Source: JACVRW01 sp963820315 (GTDB taxonomy: Bacteria; Actinomycetota; Thermoleophilia; Solirubrobacterales; Thermoleophilaceae). From it: a DNA stretch of 64,000 nucleotides. Made by a program: the position numbers and the translations under genes. The notes under the pieces were generated by a model that saw nothing but the letters and a program-made list of their open reading frames with translations, was not told the DNA's origin and made no database searches. Shown in pieces: positions 8,909 through 16,123 of the stretch (position 1 is its first letter; each line of letters begins with the position of its first letter). The stretch covers positions 1-64,000 of the forward strand of contig CAWFZK010000038.1 of assembly GCA_963820315.1 (NCBI GenBank), in the 5' to 3' direction.

Positions 8909-9711
8909 CTCGATCACGTAGCGCCGCGGCACGAAGGTCTGGCTCTCCTCGGGCGGGCGGACGTAGGCGCGTTCCTGGCGCGGCGGCAGCTTGATCTTCT
9001 CCTGCCGGACGCCCTCGTAGGGGATCTGATCGAGCAGGTGGCTGATCAGGTTCAGCCGCGCCTCGCGCTTCGAGTCCGCCTCGACCACGTACCAGGGTGA
9101 TTCCTTCGTGTCGGTGTAGGCGAACATCTCGTCCTTGGCCTCGGCGTAGTCGACCCAGCGCGCCCGCGCCTCGAGGTCCATGGGGCTCAGCTTCCACCGC
9201 TTCGAGGGGTCGTTGATGCGCGCCTTGAAGCGCCGCTCCTGTTCCTCGTCCGAGACCGACAGCCAGTACTTGATGAGGATGAGCCCGGACTGCTGAATCA
9301 TGCGCTCGAAGCGAGGGGCGCTGCGCATGAACTCCTGGTACTCCTCGTCGGTGCAGAAGCCCATGACCCGCTCGACCCCGGCGCGGTTGTACCAGCTGCG
9401 GTCGAACAGCACCATCTCGCCGGCGGCGGGCAGGTGCGCGACGTAGCGCTGGAAGTACCACTGCGTGCGCTCGCGCTCGGTCGGCGTCCGAGCGCCACCG
9501 TGCGGATCACGCGCGGGCTCGTCTTCTCGGTGATGCGCTTGATGACGCCGCCCTTGCCGGCGGTGTCGCGGCCCTCGAAGACGACGACGACCTTCAGCCC
9601 GGCGTGGACGATCCATTCCTGCAGCCGGACGAGCTCCGTCTGGAGGCGCTCGATTTCGCGGTCGGCCTGCTTCTTCGAAAGCGTGCGCGGCGCCGTCTCG
9701 GTCTTCGCCAT
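8906..9711 (-). CDS. ppk2: Polyphosphate kinase 2 (PPK2), one frameshift
   Basis: Starting at the ATG at 9711 (MAKTETAPRTLSKKQADREI). Walker A-like GRDTAGKGGVIKRI is in the first frame; then, after VIRTVAL, one missing base near 9,489 shifts to PTERERTQWYFQRY, DRSWYNRAGVERVMGF (Walker B region), KYWLSVSDEEQERRF (lid) and the end PRRYVIE. The corrected length is 268 residues, normal for class I PPK2, which uses polyphosphate to phosphorylate ADP or GDP. Both parts are highly conserved-looking, so the shift is probably a sequence error. Stands alone. Confidence 0.75.
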
Positions 9712-9888
9712 CGGCGTCAGCGTACCGGTGCCGGGCGGGCGGGCTGAAAGCGAAGCGAGCGCGGCTTCTGGACGAACGGTCGAGCTCCGTGCGTTACGCA
9801 AGACGCCTCCGCACGACCTGCCCGTCTGCAGGTGACGATTACCTGTGCAGGGCGTGACACCGGGCGCGGCGAGGGAACACTTCACGGA

Positions 9889-10734
9889 ATGGAGGCGCGA
9901 CCCCCGGTTTTCCGACCCCGCACGCTGGCTCTGTGCGCGCTGGTGTCGGCCCTGGTGCTCCCGCCGGCCGCCGGCGCCGCCACGCCGCAGGCGCCTGTCG
10001 CCTCGGCGTCCGGGACGGTCGAGCAGACCGTTGCCTCGGTGACGGACGCGACTCGCGGTGTGGTCACCTCGGTTCAGGGCACCTCCGCCCCGGTGACGCA
10101 GCCGGTGACGACCGCCGTGGAGGAGACCACGGCGCGGGTGACTGAGCCGGTCGCCAAGACCGTCGAGGACACCACGACAGGGGCGACCCGGCAGGTCCAG
10201 CCCGTCGCGGACGATGCCGGCAAGACCGTCGGTGCCGTCACCTCCGGTGCGGCCCAGCAGGCGCGCGACACCGTCGCGGCCGCCACTACTTCCTCCGGAG
10301 CAGAGCCCGCGGCGGCGCCGGCCCGCGGGCACATCGAGGGGCCGGCACGGAGGCTCCGCCGCGGCACCGCCGTGGGGCTCGATGCAGGGCGCGCGCAGGG
10401 GCACTCCGCCGGAGCGCCGCACCGGGGTGACGCCCGCACCGGCGCGTCCGCCCCGGCGGCCGTCGCGGCGGCACCGGCTCCGCTCTCCGCACCGCTTCCG
10501 GCGGCCACCGACGGGCAGGGGGAGGACCCCGGCTCTGGCGCCCCGGCGCCGGAGGCACCGGCCGCGGCCACCGGGTCCGCCTCCGCGCTGTCGACCGGCC
10601 TCGGGCTCGGCGGCCTGGCTCTGCTCGCCGGCGCGCTGTGCCTCGCGGCTCCGGCACTCCTTCGATCTTTCTCCGCTCGGCCGGCCGTCCCTCGGCCGGT
10701 TCTCTTCGTCTCCGCGCTCGAGCGCCCCGGCTAG
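9889..10734 (+). CDS. Exported low-complexity protein with TV/VT repeats and C-terminal membrane anchor
   Basis: From the ATG at 9889 (MEARPPVFRPRTLALCALV) the protein has a signal peptide ending PPAAGAATP. Residues 40-125 are repeats built on VTD/TVxxVT units (GTVEQTVASVTDATRGVVTS, TEPVAKTVEDTTTGATRQV), likely helical. An Ala/Pro/Gly-rich linker and a C-terminal hydrophobic helix (LSTGLGLGGLALLAGALCLA, about residues 242-262) with a basic tail follow. Predicted to be anchored outside the membrane, spanning the wall. Family not recognised. It precedes, in the same direction, another repeat protein with a sortase motif. Confidence 0.55.
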   Translation: MEARPPVFRPRTLALCALVSALVLPPAAGAATPQAPVASASGTVEQTVASVTDATRGVVTSVQGTSAPVTQPVTTAVEETTARVTEPVAKTVEDTTTGATRQVQPVADDAGKTVGAVTSGAAQQARDTVAAATTSSGAEPAAAPARGHIEGPARRLRRGTAVGLDAGRAQGHSAGAPHRGDARTGASAPAAVAAAPAPLSAPLPAATDGQGEDPGSGAPAPEAPAAATGSASALSTGLGLGGLALLAGALCLAAPALLRSFSARPAVPRPVLFVSALERPG

Positions 10735-10807
10735 CGCCGGCTGGTCGTGTGCGCGACGGCCGGCGCCCGCCGGCCGCGCTTCGAGCCACCACCAAGGAGA
10801 TGAACCC

Positions 10808-12090
10808 ATGAATCGCAGTGCAATTGCACTGGGAGCGAGCGTCATCGCGTTCGCTATCCCGGTGACAGGCGCAGCGGCCGCCCCGAGCCCGCAGGTCATT
10901 GAGAGCTCGGTCGCCGCTGCCCAGGCAGGGTCGGTGCAGGTCAACGCTCCGGTGCGGGTGCTGAGCGACGGCGGAAACGCCGCCCCGGCGCCGGCCGCGG
11001 CGGCAGGACCGCAGACGACGAGCCGCTCCGCCGGCGCGGTGCAGGTCGCGTCCGTGCGGGTGAACGCCCCGGTGCGGGTGCTCAGTGACGGCGACAACGC
11101 CGGCCCGAGCGGCGGCGGAACCGGCACGTCCGGCCCGCAGTCCACGAGCCGCTCCATCGGCGCCGCGCAGGCGGGACCGGTGAACGTCGACGCCCCGGTG
11201 CGGGTGCTCAGCGACGGCGACAACAACGGCACGGGCGGCGGCGGAACCGGCACGTCGGGCCGCAGTCCACGAGCCGCTCCATCGGCGCCGCGCAGGCGGG
11301 ACCGGTGAACGTCGACGCCCCGGTGCGGGTGCTCAGCGACGGCGACAACCGCGGCACGGGCGGCGGCGGAACCGTCACCTCCGGCCCGCAGTCGGTCGCC
11401 CGCTCGATCGGCGCCCTGCAGGTGGGCTGGATCGACGTCTTCGCCCCCATCCGGGTGCTCAGCGACGGGGACAACGCGGCGCCGGAAGGATCGTCGCCGA
11501 GTGGCGGCAGTCAGACGATCCTCGACTCGATCGTCGCGGGTCAGATCGTCTCGCCGGTCATCCGCGCGCCCGTGAACGTCCTCAGCGACGGGGACGCCAC
11601 ACCGGCCGCGGGCGGGACATCCGGGACCGGACCGGCGAGCGGCGGCCAGACGATCACCGACACGGTCGGCGGTGTCCAGCTGGCGCCTCCGGTGATCGAC
11701 GTGCCGATCGCCGTCGCGAGTGACGACGACCCGGCCGCACCCGCGGACCCGGGCGACGGCACGGGCACAGCCACGACGCCGGGAGGCAGCGGCGCGAGCG
11801 CGCCGGGCAGCTCGGGCGACGGGGGCACGTCGAACGGCGGAGCCGGCTCCGGCGACGGACGCCGGCCCGGTGCGACGCTGCCGGCCGTCGACTTCGATCC
11901 GGGCGGATCCGGGGTCGACCCGGTCGCGGCGATGCAGGCTGGCCAGACGTCCGAGCTGGACAGCGGGCTGCCGTTCACGGGGCTCGGTGCGCTCGCACTC
12001 GCCCTGACCGGACTGCTGTTCCTCCTCACCGGAAGGGGACTGCTGGTCATGGGTTCGAGGCGGCGTCAGCGCCTCGGCCACGCCGTCTGA
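10808..12090 (+). CDS. Secreted repeat protein with LPFTG sortase signal, one frameshift
   Basis: ATG at 10808 with RBS AAGGAG at 10794-10799. The signal peptide (MNRSAIALGASVIAFAIPVT) is followed by seven tandem units of about 42 residues with core AQxGxVxVxAPVRVLSDGDN, then a Gly/Ser-rich linker, LPFTG, a membrane helix (LGALALALTGLLFLLTG) and the tail SRRRQRLGHAV. This is the classical cell-wall sorting signal of Gram-positives. Near 11,258 one base is missing relative to the neighbouring, almost identical repeat, so translation breaks in the third unit and resumes in another frame; probably a sequence error. The spaced repeats recall chaplin-like surface proteins but lack cysteines. Function unknown, surface coat suspected. 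Confidence 0.65.
10889..11745 (+). repeat. Seven tandem coding repeats of about 126 bases
   Basis: Units start with PQ(S/T) and contain (A/N)APVRVLSDGDN. Units 3 and 4 are almost identical at base level; later units diverge (APIRVLSDGD, APVNVLSDGD, VPIAVASDDD). Near-identical copies favour slippage and also assembly error, and the frameshift near 11,258 lies in this array. Confidence 0.7.
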
Positions 12091-12164
12091 CCGCAGGAGG
12101 CATGAATCGGTGCGTGCGCGGCTCTCGCGCGCGCACCGGTCGCGCCTCTCTCCGCGCCGCGACA

Positions 12165-12241
12165 TGGAGCCGGCCAGAGCTCGGACCGGCGACCCCCTCG
12201 CTTGCAAAGCGAGATGCGTCGAATCCGGCTGGCCCACTCCA
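12165..12241. other. 77-base long imperfect hairpin with tRNA-like centre
   Basis: Paired segments run collinearly from the ends inward: TGGAG/CTCCA, GGCCAG/CTGGCC, CCGG/CCGG, CGAC/GTCG and CTCGC/GCGAG around a 7-base loop. The centre looks like a tRNA anticodon arm: read on the minus strand the loop TTTGCAA would be Ala (UGC), on the plus strand TTGCAAA would be Cys (GCA). D- and T-arms do not fold properly in either reading. It could be a decayed tRNA or a non-tRNA hairpin. Confidence 0.4.
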
Positions 12242-12280
12242 AGCTATGGCCCGTGCGGTAGAGGGTAGGGCGTGGGGCAC

Positions 12281-12372
12281 CGATTTGTGTCGAGCCCTGG
12301 GTGGGATCTTTCACAAATCGCCGCGCTCAGGCCGAAAAGAGGCGTACGACGGCATGGAGGGTTCCGTCGTAC
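12281..12372. repeat. Two perfect inverted repeats in a gene-free stretch
   Basis: CGATTTGTG (12281-12289) pairs with CACAAATCG (12312-12320), and GTACGACGG (12344-12352) pairs with CCGTCGTAC (12364-12372). Both could form stem-loops in RNA. There is no U-run after them. They lie between the LPFTG gene end (12090) and the next gene's terminator, and may be part of a small RNA or the 3' end of the surface-protein transcript. The 357 bases 12091-12447 hold no gene. Confidence 0.4.
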
Positions 12373-12394
12373 TAGCGGCACACGGGACGCCGCT

Positions 12395-12444
12395 GAGTTG
12401 CATCAGGCGGGGGTCGCCGGGGCGGGTGACCCCCGCCGCAACTC
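12395..12444 (-). terminator. Strong hairpin terminator of the minus-strand gene at 12448
   Basis: GGCGGGGGTC (12406-12415) pairs perfectly with GACCCCCGCC (12428-12437); an outer stem GAGTTGC/GCAACTC extends it after a 4-base bulge. It begins 4 bases beyond the stop codon of the gene ending at 12448. Confidence 0.55.
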
Positions 12445-12447
12445 GCC

Positions 12448-13190
12448 CTACTCGAAGTCGAAGTCGCGGGGCGGCTTCTGCTCGAACCAGAGCCGGTCGT
12501 GCTCGGGCGTCTCCTGGAGGAAGTCGGGCGTGTCCTCGAGGACGTCGCCCTCACCTTCCTCGTCCTCTTCGGAGGCGGCGGGCTCCTCCTCGTCGTCCTC
12601 GTGCTGGCCGGGGGCGAACGGGTCGTACTCCACCGTCGCCCCGGGATCCGCGCTGCGCGGCGGATCCTCGACCGGCTCGAGGCCGCGCGGAGGCGTGTCG
12701 CCGGCCGCCGGTGCGGGTGCCTCGGGATCCTCCTGCAGGGCCGGCTCCTCGGCGGGTTCGACCACGGGTGGCTCGGCGGGCTCCGCCAGGGGCGGCTCTT
12801 CCACCATCGGGGCCGTGGGCTCCGCCACCGACGGTTCCTCCGGCACAGGGGCCGTGGGCTCCTGCCGCAGCGACCTCCTCCACGGGGGGAGGCTCCTCGG
12901 CGGTGACTGCCTCTCCGTCGAAGAGCTGCTCGCCGTCGGCGCCGGCCGGAGCCGGCTGAGCGGCCTCGGCGGAGCGTGGGGCGGGTCGGCCTCAGCGGCA
13001 CGGCCTCGGCCACAACGGCATCGCCGTCGGTCACTCCAGCTTCTGCTTCAGCGCTCTCGGGCTGCGGCGCAGCCTCGCGCCGAACGGGGCCGAGCGCCTC
13101 TTCCTGTTGGCGCTGGACCACCTCTTCGGGCGCTCCGTGCTTGCGCTTCAGCTCGAGATGCTCCTTGATCGCATCATCGAGTATGCCCAT
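12448..13190 (-). CDS. Conserved Thermoleophilia hypothetical protein (MGILDDAI family), frameshifted
   Basis: Begins MGILDDAIKEHLELKRKHGA at 13190, a start I associate with a conserved helical N-terminal domain in Thermoleophilia. A long Glu/Pro/Ala-rich acidic region follows (EEPPLAEPAEPPVVEPAEEP), ending in a short conserved tail PDFLQETPEHDRLWFEQKPP-RDFDFE. One-base shifts near 12,985 and 12,860 split it over three frames; the middle part (GADGEQLFDGEAVTAEEPPP) is recovered in the third frame. Function unknown. No signal peptide; probably cytoplasmic with a disordered acidic middle. It lies 32 bases downstream of the diguanylate cyclase on the same strand. Confidence 0.55.
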
Positions 13191-13222
13191 CGGGCGGAAC
13201 CTTACCGAGGCCGGCTGGACGG

Positions 13223-15202
13223 TTACGGCTCGGCGATCAGGGGCGCCGCGACGGCGCCGAGGGTCGTCTCGACCCGGTTCTTGCCCGCGCGCTTGGCGCG
13301 GTAGAGAGCGGCGTCGGCGGCCGCCACCAGCGCCTCGCGCTCGCTTCCGCTCTGCGGCGCTGCGGCCACTCCGAAGCTCGCCGTGACCTGCAGGGAGCCG
13401 CCTCCGCGCGCGCCCGCCACGTGGATGCTCTCGATGGCCTCGCGCACCCGCTCGGCCAGCAGCGCGGCTCCGTCGAGATCCGTCTCGGGCAGGATCAGCG
13501 CCAGCTCCTCGCCCCCGTAGCGAGCCGTGGTGTCAATGTCGCGCGAGAGCTTGCGCAGCACCTCGGCCACATGCGCGAGCACCTCGTCTCCCCGCTGATG
13601 GCCGTGCAGGTCGTTGACCTGCTTGAAGTCGTCGATGTCCAGCATCACGAGGCCGAGCGGGCTGCCGAAGCGGCGGCTGCGCTCGAGCTCGCGCCCGAGG
13701 ATGGCCCAGAAGGCGCGTGCATTCGCGAGGCCGGTGAGGTCGTCAGTCACGGCCTGGCGCTCGACCGTCTCGTGCAGGTTCGCGTTCTCGATCGACACGA
13801 CCGCCTGGCCCGCGAGGTACTCGAGCAGCTCGGCCTCGGTGCGGTCGAAGGCGCGTCCCCGGCGGGCGATCGAGAGCGCGCCCAGATACTCGGGAGGGCC
13901 GACCACGTGCCGGAGGACCACCGTCAGGGCGTGCGTCCCGCGTGCCTCGCTCGGCACCGCGCGCCTGCGCTCGGGCGTCGGCTGGCCGGCCTCGCCGTCG
14001 AGCGCGTCGAGCAGCTCCGCGCCAACGTCTGGGCTGATCGCGAAGGCGGCACGCTCGGCCGCCTCGAGCGCCTCCTCCAGGTCGTCGCGCTCCGCGCCGG
14101 CCTCGTAGCCGTTGAAGATGGCGGTGTCGAGTGTCAGGGCGCGCCCCGACTCGGCCTCGCAGGCGTCGACCGCCTGCTTCACCGCGAGCTCCATGACCCC
14201 CTGGCGGTCGAGCCCCGTCGCGAGCGCCTCGCCGACTCGGCGGATCGTCTCCTCGAGCTCGCCGCGCTTTCGCTCGACCTCCTCCATCTTGCCGGCGAGC
14301 TGCTCCGACATGCTGTTGAACTCGCGGCCGAGCTCTGCGAACTCATCGTTTCCGTGGACGGGTACGGGCTGGCGGAAGTCACCGCGCGCTAGCCGCCTGG
14401 CGGCGGCGAGAAACTCCCCGACCTGGCCGCTGAGCGACCTCCCGATCAGCCAGGCCGAGCCGACCGCGAGCACGAGGAAGGCGGCGAGCAGCGCGGCGAT
14501 GATGAGGCGATTGCGGGTGATGCGCTCGCTCAGCGCCTCGGCGGGCTGCAGCACGGCCAGCTCGATCGGCGGGCCGCCCGGCTCCGCGATCCGCTCGATC
14601 TGTCCGCGGTACTCGTCGCCGGCCTCCGACTCGAGCGCGCGCGGCTCGCCGGTGCTGCCGTGAGCGGAGCGCGGCGGCGGGTCGCGAAGCGTGGAGTCGA
14701 GAGTCTCTCCGCGCCGGAAGACGGTCACCTCGAGCCCCGAGAGGTCACCGACCCGGCCGCTGAGCTCCGAGGCGTCGGTGCCGAAGACGCGCAGCACGAA
14801 CTCCCGGCGTCCATCCTCGCCCTGGACGGTCGCGCCTCTGGGCGCGACCGCGCTCGCCGAGCCGGCCCGCGCAAGCAGCCCGCCCTGAGGCGAGCGGATC
14901 TCGATCGCCTCGACGTCGCCGCCGATCAGCTGGCCGATGCGGGCGCGGGCAGCCGCGATGCGCCCGTTCGCGAGAGCCTGCCGCAGCTTCGGATCGGCGG
15001 CGACTTCCCGGAGCTCGTCGAGCGTCTGGCGGGCCTGGGCCTCATGGACCGCTGACGCCGTGCGCGCGCCCTGCGCGATGCCGGCGTCGGCCTTGCCGGT
15101 CTCGCTGCTCGCGGTGACCGAGAAGAGCACGATGGCCAGCGCGATCATCGGCACGATCACGATGAGCGCGAAGAACAGCCATAGGCGTGTGCGGAAACTC
15201 AT
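13223..15202 (-). CDS. Membrane diguanylate cyclase: sensor, HAMP, GAF, GGDEF
   Basis: 659 residues. N-terminal membrane helix (residues 5-27), an extracytoplasmic region of about 200 residues, a second helix (IIAALLAAFLVLAVGSAWLI, about 235-255), HAMP (GQVGEFLAAARRLARGDFRQ), a coiled linker, a GAF-like domain, and GGDEF from about residue 495. The active loop reads GGEEL, an accepted variant, with an RxxD inhibitory site (RDID) exactly five residues upstream, so both activity and c-di-GMP feedback are expected. DDLTGLANARAF and DIDDFKQVND also fit. No EAL domain. Predicted to make c-di-GMP in response to an external signal. The ATG at 15202 precedes the first helix. Confidence 0.85.
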   Translation of the reverse strand: MSFRTRLWLFFALIVIVPMIALAIVLFSVTASSETGKADAGIAQGARTASAVHEAQARQTLDELREVAADPKLRQALANGRIAAARARIGQLIGGDVEAIEIRSPQGGLLARAGSASAVAPRGATVQGEDGRREFVLRVFGTDASELSGRVGDLSGLEVTVFRRGETLDSTLRDPPPRSAHGSTGEPRALESEAGDEYRGQIERIAEPGGPPIELAVLQPAEALSERITRNRLIIAALLAAFLVLAVGSAWLIGRSLSGQVGEFLAAARRLARGDFRQPVPVHGNDEFAELGREFNSMSEQLAGKMEEVERKRGELEETIRRVGEALATGLDRQGVMELAVKQAVDACEAESGRALTLDTAIFNGYEAGAERDDLEEALEAAERAAFAISPDVGAELLDALDGEAGQPTPERRRAVPSEARGTHALTVVLRHVVGPPEYLGALSIARRGRAFDRTEAELLEYLAGQAVVSIENANLHETVERQAVTDDLTGLANARAFWAILGRELERSRRFGSPLGLVMLDIDDFKQVNDLHGHQRGDEVLAHVAEVLRKLSRDIDTTARYGGEELALILPETDLDGAALLAERVREAIESIHVAGARGGGSLQVTASFGVAAAPQSGSEREALVAAADAALYRAKRAGKNRVETTLGAVAAPLIAEP

Positions 15203-15285
15203 TGGTGGCGACCGCGCGCCAGGCTACATGCGCTCATCCGGACCGGGGTAGCCGGCGACTACCCGGGTACGGCGGCGCGAGGGTC

Positions 15286-15430
15286 TCGTCGCGACGCCGC
15301 CGTACTCGCCATCGAAGACGCCCTGCGGACCGTCCCGGCCGGCCAGATCGTCCTGTTCACGCACGCCGGCGTGGAGCATCTCGTCATCGAGCGCTGGCGC
15401 ATGCGGGCGGCGCCTCCGCCGCGCCCGGGC
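15286..15430 (+). pseudogene. Possible remnant of a Thermoleophilia stress-type protein
   Basis: One plus-strand frame reads RDAAVLAIEDALRTVPAGQI then VLFTHAGVEHLVIERWRM, which resembles the C-terminal part of small proteins with the pattern AIEDALRTFPADEIVIATHP. No start codon or conserved beginning is present and the sequence becomes arginine/proline-rich after 15,430. Nothing else convincing lies in 15203-15509. Confidence 0.3.
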
Positions 15431-15509
15431 ACTCTGCGCGAAGGTCCTCAGCGAGCCGCCGCTGGTGGTGTAAGAGAAGCCCGTCACACCGCTACCATGG
15501 TTCGACCTC

Positions 15510-15582
15510 GGGGCTATAGCTCAGTTGGGAGAGCGCCTGGATCGCACCCAGGAGGCCGCCGGTTCGAGTCCGGCTAGCTCCA
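15510..15582 (+). tRNA. tRNA-Ala (CGC)
   Basis: Complete cloverleaf: acceptor GGGGCTA/TAGCTCC, D-arm AGCTCAGTTGGGAGAGC, anticodon stem CCTGG/CCAGG with loop ATCGCAC (anticodon CGC), T-arm GCCGG-TTCGAGT-CCGGC, discriminator A. CCA is not encoded (CATCA follows). Confidence 0.95.
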
Positions 15583-16123
15583 TCAAAATCCCTGCAAATA
15601 TTGGCCGAAGGGGCGCTGCTCCGCCGCGTCAAGCAGAAGCGCGCCGCAAGCGCAGCACTCGAGGAGGCACTAGCATGCTTCGCGACAACCGGCGCGCAGG
15701 GGTTCGCCCAGGCAACCGAGCGCGAGCTGTCGCGCCTCCGCGGCCGCGCTACATCTCCCGCCGACTGACAGCGAGCGACGGCTCGCCGAGCTTCGGCCGC
15801 GTCGGCCGCTTGTAGCGCTCCGCAGTGCGCTCCGCCGTGCGGCGTGACCTCGGCCAGGACGAGCCGTCGCCCATGCTTTCTGCTGAAGCGAAGCTCCACG
15901 TGGAAGGCGAAGTTGACTCCCTCTGGACGAGGTGCGAAGAAGCGCGGAGCACCCTTTCGACGATCGGAGCGCCGTCGGCGCCGGCGCTGCTCCTCCACAG
16001 GAGCAGCAGCGAGGCGGGAGCCAATTATGGGCTGGCCGGCACCTGCGATTCGTCCCGAGCAGGTGTCTACGGCATGCGGTCGGAGACGCTCGCGCGCCTC
16101 GCGAAGGCGTAAGTCAGGACCGG
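15583..16123. other. Gene-free stretch after tRNA-Ala
   Basis: Open frames exist on both strands, but their translations are Arg/Ser-rich and show no domain, signal peptide or RBS. I see no repeat, hairpin terminator or RNA gene here that I can support. Confidence 0.4.

Noticed and set aside
9298..12237. 979-codon minus-strand frame antisense to the surface proteins
   Set aside because: Only its last part (from 9711) is PPK2; the rest is Arg/Gly-rich shadow of the repeat genes.
12165..12241. A normal tRNA-Ala or tRNA-Cys gene
   Set aside because: Neither strand gives acceptable D- and T-arms; the element folds better as one long hairpin.
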